NCBI RefSeq assembly: GCF_021173085.1
Contig: NZ_CP076413.1
Coordinates: 3,251,501 to 3,315,500, forward strand
Direction of reading: 5' to 3'
DNA from: Ralstonia wenshanensis
GTDB lineage: Bacteria; Pseudomonadota; Gammaproteobacteria; Burkholderiales; Burkholderiaceae
Length of the DNA: 64,000 nt
In this document: positions 17,826 to 29,172 of the stretch, piece after piece
Numbering within the stretch: the first letter of the stretch is position 1
Layout of the letters: each line of letters starts with the position of its first letter
Position numbers and translations under genes: made by a program
The notes under the pieces: generated by a model
Seen by the model: the letters and a program-made list of their open reading frames with translations, nothing else
What the model was told of the DNA's origin: nothing
Database searches by the model: none

Positions 17826-18833
17826 CTATTGATACGTGAGCGTGAAGGTCGCGCTGCCGTTGGCAACGCCCGGCGTGACGCTGCTGTCCGTCTGCACGTA
17901 ACGCGCCTTGAGTGGGATCGAATACGTACCTTCGGCGTCGGTCGTCTGCCACTTGAAGCGCTTGGCAAGCTCTACGGGCTTATCGTCATAGAGCATCTGG
18001 ATGGCCACGCCCGTTGCGCTTGAGGCGTCGTTGTCCAACTTCAGCATGCCTTGCGTGGTGTCATGTGCCGTGCCGTCAAGTTGCAGGTTGATGCTGGCGC
18101 CTTTCGGGCACGTCAACGGAATACCGAAGCTCTTCGTGCGGCCATCTGGCGGCGACGTGCCCGGTCCCTTGAACGCGCTGACAGGAACACCTCCCATCGG
18201 AACATTGATTGCCGCGCTGCCCAGCGTGCACGACAGCTTTTCCACTGCAACGGAGCCAATGCTGAACTGGGATTCCGTCTGCCAGACACTCTGGTTGTTC
18301 TTCAAGATAAAGGCGCCGATCAGTTTGCCCGATACCGTGCCCGTTCCCGTGCTCGCTTCGGTCTTGTAGAAATTGATCAACGCCTTGTGCTTCATGGGTT
18401 GCGTGCTGAATACCCCGTTGACCGCACAATACAGGCGATGGTTCGGATTGTCTGGGTTGGTCGTTCCGTTGACCCAGCGTTCCAGGCCCTCACCACACCC
18501 GTTCACGATTCCAACACCAATGGCATAGCCAATGCCCTCAATGTTGGTTTTCCACACACGCTTGCCGTCGATGTCGCCAACGTAGGTGCCATATCCCTTG
18601 ATGCCGACTTCCTGGTACGTCAACCGAGGCACTTCGTTGGTGCAGTTGAAGGTAGTCACCACATCGGAAACCACCTGCGCAATGAGGCCGCCGACCGGAA
18701 GGTCGCGCTGCACCGAGAGCTTTTGCGGTTGGATTGCCGTGCTCGTCGTGACCGTGGTGCAGGTGTAGGCAAAAGCGCCTTTTGCAGCGGTTAGCATGAG
18801 GCCCGCTGCCAGCCTTGCGCACCATACGCGCAT
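17826..18833 (-). CDS. Fimbrial adhesin-like protein, copy 2
   Basis: The 335-residue paralogue of the neighbouring gene has the same layout: a signal peptide ending AFA, YTC at the mature start, an AVNGVFS region, the pilin-domain cysteines in LSCTLGS and PLTCPKG, and a terminal SATFTLTYQ. The ATG at 18833 follows GGAG. An in-frame upstream start would add 25 non-signal residues. Tandem duplication with diverged N-terminal domains and conserved C-termini is what would be expected of adhesins varying in ligand while plugging into one pilus. Confidence 0.8.
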   Translation of the reverse strand: MRVWCARLAAGLMLTAAKGAFAYTCTTVTTSTAIQPQKLSVQRDLPVGGLIAQVVSDVVTTFNCTNEVPRLTYQEVGIKGYGTYVGDIDGKRVWKTNIEGIGYAIGVGIVNGCGEGLERWVNGTTNPDNPNHRLYCAVNGVFSTQPMKHKALINFYKTEASTGTGTVSGKLIGAFILKNNQSVWQTESQFSIGSVAVEKLSCTLGSAAINVPMGGVPVSAFKGPGTSPPDGRTKSFGIPLTCPKGASINLQLDGTAHDTTQGMLKLDNDASSATGVAIQMLYDDKPVELAKRFKWQTTDAEGTYSIPLKARYVQTDSSVTPGVANGSATFTLTYQ

Positions 18834-18992
18834 GTGTTGCTCCGGTTCGTTTTCGTCGGGCAACATAAAAACACATGGTCCAATGTCTGTGGATAGGATT
18901 TGTCCCATTCTGCAAACTCAGCTGTTGCAGACATGGCGTGCGCATATCAACGGCGGCAGGGCAAGGTGAAGCGGTCTGCTGGTTAGAAAGAC

Positions 18993-19030
18993 CAACGCGA
19001 TCCATCGCCATGGCAGCGAGGATCGCGTTG
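18993..19030 (-). terminator. Perfect 11-bp inverted repeat downstream of Sel1 gene
   Basis: CAACGCGATCC (18993-19003) and GGATCGCGTTG (19020-19030) form a perfect stem with a 16-base loop, 34 bases beyond the Sel1 gene stop. On the minus strand it is followed by a modest pyrimidine stretch (GTCTTTCT). It is probably a terminator, though an operator is possible. Confidence 0.5.
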
Positions 19031-19063
19031 ATCAGAACAGCCGAGAAGAAGTGAGGCTGATGC

Positions 19064-19867
19064 TTACGGCGCGAGCGCAGGATGCTTCAGCGCATGCGCC
19101 GTTTCGATCCACTGCTGGTGGTACGCCGCATCGTCGCGTTTGAGGCCGAGTTCGCCGTTCTGATACGCCATCGCCAAGGCCTGCACGGCTTCGGGCAATT
19201 CGTGTTCGGCGGCGTCCTGGTACAGCGCCAGCGCGCGGGCTTCATCGCGCGGCACGCCATCACCGTCACGATACGCATTGGCCAGCATGAACATCGCGGC
19301 CGGAATCTCATGGCGCGCGGCACGATCAAACCAGTGCGCGGCCTGCGTCGTGTCGATGGCTGTTCCGTAGCCGCTGCGATACATCACACCCAAGTAGTAC
19401 GCGGCGGCAGCATCGCCTTTATCAGCAGATTGGCGCAGCAGGCGCAGCGCACGCGGATAGTCGCGCTCCACACCACCGGTACCCAGCAGCAGCGCCTTGC
19501 CCAGCGACAGCTGCGCACCCGCGTCGCTCGGTGCAGCGGTTTCCAGCCAGCGCATCCCTTCGTTACGCAAGGCGCTGTCGTGCGCGCCGAGCAATGCCTC
19601 GCCCAACGCGGATTGCGCCGGCACTGAACCGCTGCGCGCGAGCTGACGCAACCTCTGCAGCGCCTCGGGCTCCATCGCTTGCACGACCATGGCACGCCAC
19701 GATTCCAGCTGCGTGGCACTCACGGCGGGTGACTGGCGTGCGTGCGACAGCCAACCGCCGGCCATCACGACAATCGCGAGCGCGGCAGCCACGGTCAGCA
19801 TCGGCACCGACTGGCGCGGAGATTCCATCGCCGGTGCACCCGCCCATGCGGAACGAAGAGAAGGCAT
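19064..19867 (-). CDS. Sel1-repeat (TPR-like) membrane-anchored protein
   Basis: The 267-residue protein has one N-terminal transmembrane helix (about residues 23-41). About five Sel1 repeats follow, recognised by the A-x-x-x-LG/LA...G-x-G pattern: YYLGVMYRSGYGT, FMLANAYRDGDGV and QALAMAYQNGELG. Sel1 repeats are helical scaffolds for protein-protein contacts. It is probably anchored in the inner membrane with the repeats in the periplasm. It lies 12 bases after the CpdB-like gene on the same strand, so the two may be co-transcribed. Confidence 0.85.
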   Translation of the reverse strand: MPSLRSAWAGAPAMESPRQSVPMLTVAAALAIVVMAGGWLSHARQSPAVSATQLESWRAMVVQAMEPEALQRLRQLARSGSVPAQSALGEALLGAHDSALRNEGMRWLETAAPSDAGAQLSLGKALLLGTGGVERDYPRALRLLRQSADKGDAAAAYYLGVMYRSGYGTAIDTTQAAHWFDRAARHEIPAAMFMLANAYRDGDGVPRDEARALALYQDAAEHELPEAVQALAMAYQNGELGLKRDDAAYHQQWIETAHALKHPALAP

Positions 19868-19879
19868 GGCGTGGTCCTC

Positions 19880-21946
<2,067 letters not shown>

Positions 21947-22289
21947 GAACTTCTCCCTGAAGTTTATTTTTTGGTCTGCGAACTACGAACTGCTGAATGC
22001 GAATTGCTGATGAAGCGAATGACACGCAGACGCGCACGCAGAATCGGGGGAACCGTTTGCGCAACGCGAGAGGACAACAGACTGGGCCGGGGGGCACAGA
22101 AGCGGAGAAGTATCAAAAGCGTGCATGACGATGCTGTGACCGTCGCATGACATTTACGCGTGGCCTGGGCAGCGTGGAGAACAGCGCCGGTTGCGGGTCT
22201 CAGCCGGATGGCGGAGCGGCGGGGCCAAAAAATCCAAGGCATTTCGTCAACAACGTTAGAATGAGCCCATTTTTCCGCGTAGCCGTTCT
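21947..22289. other. Divergent intergenic region cpdB-minC
   Basis: These 343 bases have no supportable gene. They should hold the promoters of the leftward nucleotidase and rightward minC. I see no clear operator, hairpin or repeat beyond short AACT/GAA-like direct words around 21980-22010. Confidence 0.5.
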
Positions 22290-23060
22290 ATGTCCCAGAA
22301 GAAAGCGCCGCTGTTCGAGATCCGCAGCGGCACCGTCGATGCCCTGCTGCTGTCGCCGCGCACCGCCGACATGGACGCCTTGGCCGCCGAACTCACGCGA
22401 CGCTTTGCCGACACGCCGGAGTTTTTCTCCAACGACGTGATCGCCATCGATGTGCGCCGCCTGGCTGAAGACGAGCGCCTGCCCATCGACCGTTTGGTGG
22501 AGACCCTGACCGCGCTGCGCGCCCATGCGATCGGTGTGGTGGCCAGCCCGGAACAGGCCGAGTGGGCCCAGGCCTTTGGCCTGCCGCTGCTCGACAGCCA
22601 CGGCCGTCGCCCGCGCGGTGAGAAGGACGGCAAGGACGCACAGGATGCGCCCGAACACGCCCAAGCCGCAGAAGCACCTGCCCCTACCCCCGCCGTTCCC
22701 GCCGTCGACGCCGTAGCCATGCAGCCCGGCACGATGATCGTCGATCGCCCCCTGCGTTCCGGCCAGCGCATCTATGCGCGCGGCGACCTCGTCGTGCTCG
22801 ACCTGGTGAGCGACGGCGCCGAGGTGATCGCCGAGGGCAACATCTACGTGTATGCCTCGCTGCGCGGCCGCGCGCTGGCAGGCGTGAAGGGCAACCTGGA
22901 CGCGCGCATCTTCTGCACGTGCCTGGAGCCTCAACTGATTTCCATCGCCGGCATCTACCGCACCGGCGAAACCCCGTGGCCCGACGCCTACGCCAGCAAG
23001 CCTGCGCAGGTCCGGCTCGCGGACAACACGCTGGTTTTCGAACCGTTGCGGATGAAGTGA
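22290..23060 (+). CDS. minC: Septum site-determining protein MinC
   Basis: The 256-residue FtsZ-polymerisation inhibitor has an N-terminal domain (about 1-110), a Pro/Ala/Glu-rich linker and a C-terminal beta-helix domain. The latter has [15 protein letters not shown], then [23 protein letters not shown] and a final [14 protein letters not shown]. It acts at the cell poles with MinD to block misplaced division. The linker is longer than in E. coli MinC, as is common in Burkholderiales. It is first of the minCDE operon, 44 bp before minD. Confidence 0.97.
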   Translation: MSQKKAPLFEIRSGTVDALLLSPRTADMDALAAELTRRFADTPEFFSNDVIAIDVRRLAEDERLPIDRLVETLTALRAHAIGVVASPEQAEWAQAFGLPLLDSHGRRPRGEKDGKDAQDAPEHAQAAEAPAPTPAVPAVDAVAMQPGTMIVDRPLRSGQRIYARGDLVVLDLVSDGAEVIAEGNIYVYASLRGRALAGVKGNLDARIFCTCLEPQLISIAGIYRTGETPWPDAYASKPAQVRLADNTLVFEPLRMK

Positions 23061-23104
23061 CGCACCCCGTGCGCCGAGCGATTTAACTTTTCGATATACG
23101 AGCC

Positions 23105-23923
23105 ATGACCAAGATCATCGTAGTCACCTCCGGCAAGGGCGGCGTCGGCAAGACGACCACCAGTGCGGCGTTCTCTGCCGGCCTTGCGCTGCGCGGCCAC
23201 AAGACCGCCGTCATCGACTTCGACGTCGGCCTGCGCAACCTCGACCTCATCATGGGCTGCGAGCGCCGCGTCGTGTATGACCTGATCAACGTGATCCACG
23301 GTGAGGCCAACCTGAACCAGGCCCTCATCAAGGACAAGAAGTGCGAAAACCTCTTCATCCTCCCCGCTTCGCAGACGCGCGACAAAGATGCGCTCACGCG
23401 TGAAGGCGTCGAGAAGGTGATCGAAGGCCTGAAGGAAATGGGCTTCGAATACATCGTCTGCGATTCGCCGGCCGGTATCGAATCGGGCGCGCTGATGGCG
23501 ATGTACTTTGCCGACGAGGCCATCGTGGTGACGAACCCGGAAGTGTCTTCGGTGCGTGACTCCGATCGCATCCTGGGCATCCTGTCGTCCAAGTCGCGCC
23601 GCGCGGTGGAAGGCAAGGAGCCGATCAAGGAACACCTGCTGCTCACCCGCTACAACCCGAAGCGCGTATCCGAAGGCGAGATGCTGTCGCTGAGCGACAT
23701 CCAGGAAATCCTGCGCATCAAGCTGATCGGCGTGATTCCGGAATCGGAAGCCGTGCTGCAGGCATCCAACCAGGGCCTGCCCGCCATCCACCTGGAGGGC
23801 TCGGACGTGGCCAACGCCTACCACGACGTGATCGACCGTTTCCTGGGCAAGGAGAAGGAACTCCGTTACGTCGAATACAACAAGCCCGGTTTTCTGCAGC
23901 GCCTGTTCGGCGGCGGCAAGTAA
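23105..23923 (+). CDS. minD: Septum site-determining ATPase MinD
   Basis: The 272-residue deviant Walker A ATPase has GKGGVGKTT (Lys11 and Lys16), DFDVGLRNLD switch I, CDSPAGIESGA and a C-terminal amphipathic helix ending LQRLFGGGK that binds the membrane. ATP-bound dimers recruit MinC to the membrane and are released by MinE. The ORF is intact and sits 12 bases before minE. Confidence 0.98.
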   Translation: MTKIIVVTSGKGGVGKTTTSAAFSAGLALRGHKTAVIDFDVGLRNLDLIMGCERRVVYDLINVIHGEANLNQALIKDKKCENLFILPASQTRDKDALTREGVEKVIEGLKEMGFEYIVCDSPAGIESGALMAMYFADEAIVVTNPEVSSVRDSDRILGILSSKSRRAVEGKEPIKEHLLLTRYNPKRVSEGEMLSLSDIQEILRIKLIGVIPESEAVLQASNQGLPAIHLEGSDVANAYHDVIDRFLGKEKELRYVEYNKPGFLQRLFGGGK

Positions 23924-23935
23924 GGAGACGCCTCA

Positions 23936-24190
23936 ATGTCGATTCTGTCTTTCCTGCTGGGCGAGAAGAAGAAGACTGCAAGCGTTGCCAAGGAACGCCT
24001 GCAGATCATCCTCGCCCATGAACGCACCGGCGGCGGTGCTCCGGCCGACTACCTGCCCGCATTGCAACGCGAGCTGGTGGCGGTGATCTCCAAATACGTG
24101 AAGATCGGCAACGACGACATCAAGGTCAACCTCGAGCGCCAGGACAACCTGGAAGTGCTGGAGGTGAAGATCGAGATTCCGCAGGCCTGA
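23936..24190 (+). CDS. minE: Cell division topological specificity factor MinE
   Basis: The 84-residue protein has an N-terminal membrane-targeting and MinD-activating segment ([22 protein letters not shown], counted from residue 2 with flanks) and a C-terminal dimerisation domain. It stimulates MinD ATPase and drives pole-to-pole oscillation. It has a normal length and a strong AAGGAG site. A GC-rich hairpin (GCAGGCC 24181-24187 with GGCCTGC 24196-24202) overlaps its stop and may end the operon. Confidence 0.97.
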   Translation: MSILSFLLGEKKKTASVAKERLQIILAHERTGGGAPADYLPALQRELVAVISKYVKIGNDDIKVNLERQDNLEVLEVKIEIPQA

Positions 24191-24206
24191 CCCTCGGCCT
24201 GCGTCG

Positions 24207-25439
24207 TTACCTCACGCGAATGATGCGGCCCGCCGGTGTGTCCGGCGCGGCTGGCATCGGCCCCACATAGGCGGCTCTCGGGCGGATCAACTGCCCCGCC
24301 GCGCGCTGCTCCAGCGCGTGCGCAATCCAGCCTGCCGTACGCCCCGCTGCAAACAGGCCAAAGCCTGAACCTTCGGGTAGCCCGAGTACACGCCGGGTGG
24401 CCACCAGCGCGAAATCCACCGATGGCCCATCGCCGGTCAGCCCGGCCACGGCATCCATCACGTTTTGCAGCCGCCTGCGTACCGCGCCTGCCTTCGGCAG
24501 CTGCGCCAGGATTGCACCGGCGCGCGGGTCGGCCTTGCGGTACAGCGGGTGGCCAAAGCCCGGCAACGCATCGCCGCGATCAAGCCGACGGCGCAGTGCC
24601 GTTGCCACGGAGCGCTCCCCTTCCAGCTCACTCAGCAATGCCTCCACGCGCGCCGTGGTGCCGCCATGCCGGCCACCGGTGAGCGCAGCCAGGCCTGCAC
24701 TCACCACGGCGCCCAGGCTGGCGCCGGTTGATGCGACAACGCGCGCCGCAAAGCTTGAGGCATTGAGTTCGTGATCGGCACACAGCACCAAGGCGACGCG
24801 GATGGCCTGGGCGGCGTGCGCGTCAACATTCCACGCCGCCTGGCATTGCAGGTGCACGGGCGCGGCATCCGGCTTGCGACCGAGCATGGCGGCAAACACA
24901 ACGCGCAGCAGCGCGCCGGCATCGCGCGCCGTGCGTGCAGCGTCCTGCCGCCACGCGGCTTCATCCAGCGCCGGGAGGGCGAGCGCGCACAACGCCATGC
25001 AGCGTTGGCGGATGTCTGCGTCTGCCAGCGACGTGAGCGCCGCGTACCAGCTCTTCGGCAACACCGGCGCGGGCGTGTTGAAGGCGGCCGCTTCTTCGCA
25101 TTGCCACAGCCGCGCCGCCACGGTTTCCAGCGTGGCGTGTTTGGCCAGTTCCAGAGCCGGCATGCCGCGGTAGAACAACTGCCCGTGATCGATGAGCGTG
25201 ATGGCCGACTCCATCACGGGCAGGCCCCAGTCCAGCGCATGGCGCACCACCTGGCGCGGGCGCCGTCCGCCGGAACGCTGATCTGCGAGCCGTGCCACAT
25301 CGGCCTCGCGGTAGCGGCTGCCGCGTCCGTCGGGCGACGGGTACGCCGCGAGCAGCCCGCGGCTTACATAGGCGTACAGCGTCGGGCGCGAGACGCGCAG
25401 GCGCTCGGCAGCTTCGGCGGCATTGAGGTAGGCGGTCAT
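24207..25439 (-). CDS. HTH-citrate synthase fusion protein
   Basis: The 410-residue protein joins an N-terminal MerR/excisionase-like helix-turn-helix (AAEAAERLRVSRPTLYAYVSRG, within residues 5-30) to a citrate-synthase fold. The latter's GFGHPLYRKADPRAGAI carries the catalytic His motif and SVDFALVAT the catalytic Asp. Family members are annotated as citrate synthase-like, and it is unknown whether they are enzymes, regulators or both. The ATG at 25439 is used rather than a TTG at 25463. It is divergent from a CoA-transferase gene and converges with minE. Confidence 0.85.
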   Translation of the reverse strand: MTAYLNAAEAAERLRVSRPTLYAYVSRGLLAAYPSPDGRGSRYREADVARLADQRSGGRRPRQVVRHALDWGLPVMESAITLIDHGQLFYRGMPALELAKHATLETVAARLWQCEEAAAFNTPAPVLPKSWYAALTSLADADIRQRCMALCALALPALDEAAWRQDAARTARDAGALLRVVFAAMLGRKPDAAPVHLQCQAAWNVDAHAAQAIRVALVLCADHELNASSFAARVVASTGASLGAVVSAGLAALTGGRHGGTTARVEALLSELEGERSVATALRRRLDRGDALPGFGHPLYRKADPRAGAILAQLPKAGAVRRRLQNVMDAVAGLTGDGPSVDFALVATRRVLGLPEGSGFGLFAAGRTAGWIAHALEQRAAGQLIRPRAAYVGPMPAAPDTPAGRIIRVR

Positions 25440-25546
25440 CGGGCCGGATGCGGTGGGCGGCAATCGAGGTTGATCAGTCTAGTCAATGTTGACGCTATCG
25501 GCCGCACAGGACTGTAATGGGCGCACCTCGCTTGCGGAGCCCCGCC

Positions 25547-26980
25547 ATGCCGTCACCCGTTGCTGATGTGGATGATCCTTCCATGCAGTCTGTCAGCCCC
25601 ACCGGCGCACTGAGCCAGTTATGGAGCGTGCTCGGTCAGCCGGCCGATGTGCTGTCGCGCGCCACGCTCACGGGCGTTGAGCCGGCGCTGCCGTCGTCGT
25701 TTGCCGTGGGCACGCTGGCGCAGAGCACCATTGCCGCCGCTGCACTGGCGGCCGCACAGGTCGACACGTTGCGCAGCGGAAGGCAGCAGACCGTATCGGT
25801 CGACATGCACCACGCCGCGCTGGAATTCCGCTCCGAGCGCTACTTCCGTGTCGATGGGCAGTTACCGCCCGAACCGTGGGACAAGATCGCCGGGCTCTAT
25901 CGCTGCGGCGATGGCCGCTGGGTGCGCCTGCACACCAACTTTGCGCATCACCGCGACGGTGTGCTGAAGCTGCTCGGCTGCGCGTATGACCGGGCCGCTG
26001 TAGCCGCCGCGTTGAACCAATGGCAGGCCGAAGCGTTTGAAGAGGCGGCCGCGCAGGCGGGCATGGTCGTCACCGCTGCGCGCACGTTTGAAGAGTGGGA
26101 CGCGCACCCGCAAGGCATTGCCGTGGCGGCGCAGCCGCTGATGACGATCGAACGCATTGGTGATGCGCCACCGCAGCCGCTGCCGGCGCATGCCGACGGG
26201 CGTCCGCTCTCGGGCGTGCGCGTGCTGGATCTCACGCGCGTGATTGCGGGGCCCGTCTGCGGCCGGACGCTCGCAGCGCATGGGGCGGATGTGCTGCTCG
26301 TTACGGCGCCGCATCTGCCCGCCATCCCACCGCTGGTGATCGACACCGGCCGTGGCAAGCGCTCTGCGCAGCTCGACTTGCGCGATGCGGCCGGTGCCGA
26401 CCAACTCCGCACGCTGCTGCGCGACGCCGATATCTTCGTGCAGGGCTATCGGCCCGGTGGCCTGGCTGCGTTGGAGTTTGGTCCGGAGCAGGTTGCCGCG
26501 CTGCGCCCCGGCATCGTCTACGTGAGCCTGTGCGCATACGGCTATGACGGCCCCTGGGCCAATCGCCGAGGCTTCGATTCGCTCGTGCAGACCGCCAGCG
26601 GTTTCAACTGGGCCGAAGCGCAAGCGGCCAGCGATGCCAAGCCACGCCCGCTGCCCGCACAGGCACTCGACCACGGCGCGGGCTACCTGATGGCGGCTGG
26701 CGCCATGACTGCGCTCGCACGCCGCATGACAGAAGGCGGCAGCTGGCACGTGCGTGTGTCGCTCGCCCAGACGGCGCACTGGCTGCGTAGCTTCGGCCGC
26801 ATGGCCAACGGCTTCGATGCGGCCGATCCGCGCTATGAAGAGATCGGTGCGTATCTGGAAACGTCGCCGTCTGGTTTTGGCGCGCTCACGGCGCTGCGCC
26901 ATGCGGGGCAGCTCTCCGACACGCCGCCGCACTGGACGCTGCCGAGCGTGCCCCTGGGGACGCATCCCGCGCGGTGGTAG
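25547..26980 (+). CDS. CaiB/BaiF family (class III) CoA-transferase
   Basis: The 477-residue protein has the class III CoA-transferase core. LSGVRVLDLTRVIAGPVCGRTLAAHGADVL marks the N-terminal Rossmann region of the catalytic half (spanning more than one motif). IDTGRGKRSAQLDLRD and GFDSLVQTASGF come later. A roughly 200-residue N-terminal part, itself transferase-like, precedes it. The ATG at 25547 with GGAG seven bases upstream is preferred over 25517. These enzymes move CoA between carboxylic acids. Divergence from an HTH-citrate synthase suggests linked acyl-CoA metabolism, substrate unknown. Confidence 0.85.
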   Translation: MPSPVADVDDPSMQSVSPTGALSQLWSVLGQPADVLSRATLTGVEPALPSSFAVGTLAQSTIAAAALAAAQVDTLRSGRQQTVSVDMHHAALEFRSERYFRVDGQLPPEPWDKIAGLYRCGDGRWVRLHTNFAHHRDGVLKLLGCAYDRAAVAAALNQWQAEAFEEAAAQAGMVVTAARTFEEWDAHPQGIAVAAQPLMTIERIGDAPPQPLPAHADGRPLSGVRVLDLTRVIAGPVCGRTLAAHGADVLLVTAPHLPAIPPLVIDTGRGKRSAQLDLRDAAGADQLRTLLRDADIFVQGYRPGGLAALEFGPEQVAALRPGIVYVSLCAYGYDGPWANRRGFDSLVQTASGFNWAEAQAASDAKPRPLPAQALDHGAGYLMAAGAMTALARRMTEGGSWHVRVSLAQTAHWLRSFGRMANGFDAADPRYEEIGAYLETSPSGFGALTALRHAGQLSDTPPHWTLPSVPLGTHPARW

Positions 26981-27040
26981 GATTCGCGCCTACCGTTTTC
27001 TCTGCCCGCGCCTGATACTCCGGGCGCACATGGCCCGCCG

Positions 27041-27898
27041 ATGCTCAGTTACCGTCACGCCTTCCACGCCGGCAATCACGCCGATGTCCTCAAGCACGCC
27101 GTGCTTGTGCAGATGCTCGATTACCTCACGCAGAAGGACAAGCCGTTCTGGTACATCGACACGCACGCCGGTGCCGGCCTCTACGCGCTGGACCACGAAT
27201 GGGCGCAGAAGAAGGCCGAATTCGATACAGGCATTGGCCCCTTGTGGCGCGCGGCTGAGGCGGGCGAAACGCTGCCGCCCCTGCTTGATGCGTACCTCGA
27301 CCAGGTGCGCGAGCTGAACCCCAACGGCGAACTCAGGCACTACCCCGGCTCGCCGTGGCTGGCGTGGCAGATGCTGCGCGACGCCGATCGCCTGCGCCTG
27401 TTCGAGCTGCACAGCTCCGAAATCAAGGTGCTGTCCAACAACTTCCGCGGTGCAGGCCGCAAGGTCATGCTGTACGACGGCGATGGCTTTGCCGGCATCA
27501 AGGCGATCCTGCCGCCGCCGCCGCGCCGCGCGCTGGTGCTGATCGACCCTTCGTTTGAAGACAAGCAGGATTACGCCCGCACCGTGCACGCGCTGCAGGA
27601 CAGCCTGCAGCGCTTCGCCACCGGCATGTATGCGGTCTGGTATCCGCTTGTGCAGCGGCGCGAAGCCGCGCAGTTTCCCTCGCGCCTGAAGCAGTTGCGC
27701 CCCAAGGATTGGCTGCACGTCACGCTCACCGTCAGGCACCCGGTCGAGGGTGGCCTAGGCTTGCACGGCAGCGGCATGTTCATCGTCAACCCGCCGTGGA
27801 CGCTGAAGGCGCAATTGCAGGAAGCCATGCCCACGCTGGTGCGCCTGCTCGGCCAGGACGACGGCGCCAAGTTCATGCTGGAAGGCGAGTCGAGCTGA
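27041..27898 (+). CDS. rlmJ: 23S rRNA (adenine-2030-N6)-methyltransferase
   Basis: The 285-residue protein begins MLSYRHAFHAGNHADVLKH, the signature of the RlmJ (YhiR) family. It has FWYIDTHAGAGLY as S-adenosylmethionine motif I near residues 44-56 and the catalytic motif LIDPSFE near 167. It modifies A2030 of 23S rRNA, a tuning rather than essential modification. Length and motifs are normal. Its stop lies 27 bp from the convergent effector-like gene. Confidence 0.95.
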   Translation: MLSYRHAFHAGNHADVLKHAVLVQMLDYLTQKDKPFWYIDTHAGAGLYALDHEWAQKKAEFDTGIGPLWRAAEAGETLPPLLDAYLDQVRELNPNGELRHYPGSPWLAWQMLRDADRLRLFELHSSEIKVLSNNFRGAGRKVMLYDGDGFAGIKAILPPPPRRALVLIDPSFEDKQDYARTVHALQDSLQRFATGMYAVWYPLVQRREAAQFPSRLKQLRPKDWLHVTLTVRHPVEGGLGLHGSGMFIVNPPWTLKAQLQEAMPTLVRLLGQDDGAKFMLEGESS

Positions 27899-27925
27899 CG
27901 CGGCCGCCTCGGCCGGGCCGTGCGC

Positions 27926-29125
27926 CTAGAGATTCTCGGGCGCGGTCTGCGCCGGATGCGATGCCAGCGGATAGTTCTCCAGATCCGCCGCAACCTGGGC
28001 GATGCGTGCAGCCGCCTGCGTGACTTCCCGTATGCCGCTTGCGCCCAAGGTCCGCGCCGTTTGCGTGGCATGGATTTCCTGACGCAACGGTGCCATCCGG
28101 GGTTCACCGGTGCGTATCCGTTCCTTCGCCTGCCGCACGAGGCGTCGGTTCTTCGGTGCCAACTTGGCAGCGTCCGGTGCTGCAGACATCTTCTGGCTGA
28201 CGCGTGCTGCGAATTCGCTGGAGATGACCGGCGTGACGGCAAAGACTGCACCGTCCCGAAGCCGGAAATCAGGGCCCAGATGCTCCATCGCCACATGCAG
28301 ATTCGTTTGCATCTGCTGGTGGTGATCGCGCTGCAGTTCGCTCATGTCCGCATGGGCCTTGGCACCCGTACTCTGGTCGTATTCGCGCTCGATCCCGACG
28401 TCGCGCTCGCCGCCAGCAAACTCACCATCCACCGCGAAAATGGCGGGGCCTTTGCCCCACGGGTCCATGACGAGGTCGTGGTCGGGGTCGCGCCCCCTGG
28501 CGGCGTGCCATTGCGCCCAGCGGTGGTCGATTGTCGTGCTGCCCACGGCATACGCGTATTCGCCGCTGCCCAGCTTGGCGGCATGCAGAAACGCCGCCAC
28601 GTTGGCATGTTCGCCGCAGTTGCCGGCCTGCGCCGCCATGGCGCTCGCCGCGATGCTGACCCCTGGACCGTAGTTGGATGGAAGCTGTGTCCTCACGACA
28701 CGGCCGGCCACCGCCCGGATCGTGCTCTGGCCGTTGCTGTCATGGATATCGTCGACGACATTGCCGCGGCCATGCGACAGGGCTTGGCGGGTCTCCATGA
28801 CGGTTTCGTTCGCGCGCACGAGCCGGTCCAGTTGTCGGCCTTCAACGGGGCGGCCGTCGGTCTGCCGCGCGTGTACATAACCGCCCAGTTGGCATTCGCC
28901 ATCGGACAGCGCCCTGCGCGTATCGGGCTCCAAGGCCTTGATCTCGACCTGCCGCTCACGCATGCGTTGGGCAGCAAAGCTGGCCAAGCCCTGCAACGTC
29001 ACTGGCGCACGGCGTGGCGCGTGGGCGGCCGGATCGGCCGGGCGGCTGGTTGATGTGGAGGCGTGTTCTTCAGCCGGCGGCGTCGGACGGAGGCAGCTTA
29101 GGATCGATCGCAATGGGGACGGCAT
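27926..29125 (-). CDS. ripE1: Type III effector of the HopX/AvrPphE (RipE, XopE) family
   Basis: The 399-residue protein has a Ser/Pro/Ala-rich N-terminus suited to type III secretion. The HopX core follows: RRALSDGE, GGYVHARQTDGRP, RQALSHGRGN, then a transglutaminase-like triad with Cys170 in AGNCGEHANVA, His201 in IDHRWA and Asp221 in VMDPWGKG. This order and spacing match HopX/AvrPphE and the Ralstonia RipE1 effector as I recall them. The ATG at 29125 follows an AGGAGCTGGAG site. The longer open frame to 29260 runs through the HrpB-type promoter and is rejected. The gene is intact. Confidence 0.85.
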   Translation of the reverse strand: MPSPLRSILSCLRPTPPAEEHASTSTSRPADPAAHAPRRAPVTLQGLASFAAQRMRERQVEIKALEPDTRRALSDGECQLGGYVHARQTDGRPVEGRQLDRLVRANETVMETRQALSHGRGNVVDDIHDSNGQSTIRAVAGRVVRTQLPSNYGPGVSIAASAMAAQAGNCGEHANVAAFLHAAKLGSGEYAYAVGSTTIDHRWAQWHAARGRDPDHDLVMDPWGKGPAIFAVDGEFAGGERDVGIEREYDQSTGAKAHADMSELQRDHHQQMQTNLHVAMEHLGPDFRLRDGAVFAVTPVISSEFAARVSQKMSAAPDAAKLAPKNRRLVRQAKERIRTGEPRMAPLRQEIHATQTARTLGASGIREVTQAAARIAQVAADLENYPLASHPAQTAPENL

Positions 29126-29172
29126 GGGCAGCTCCAGCTCCTGTGGTCCGCCGGATACGCGGCGGCGCAGGC

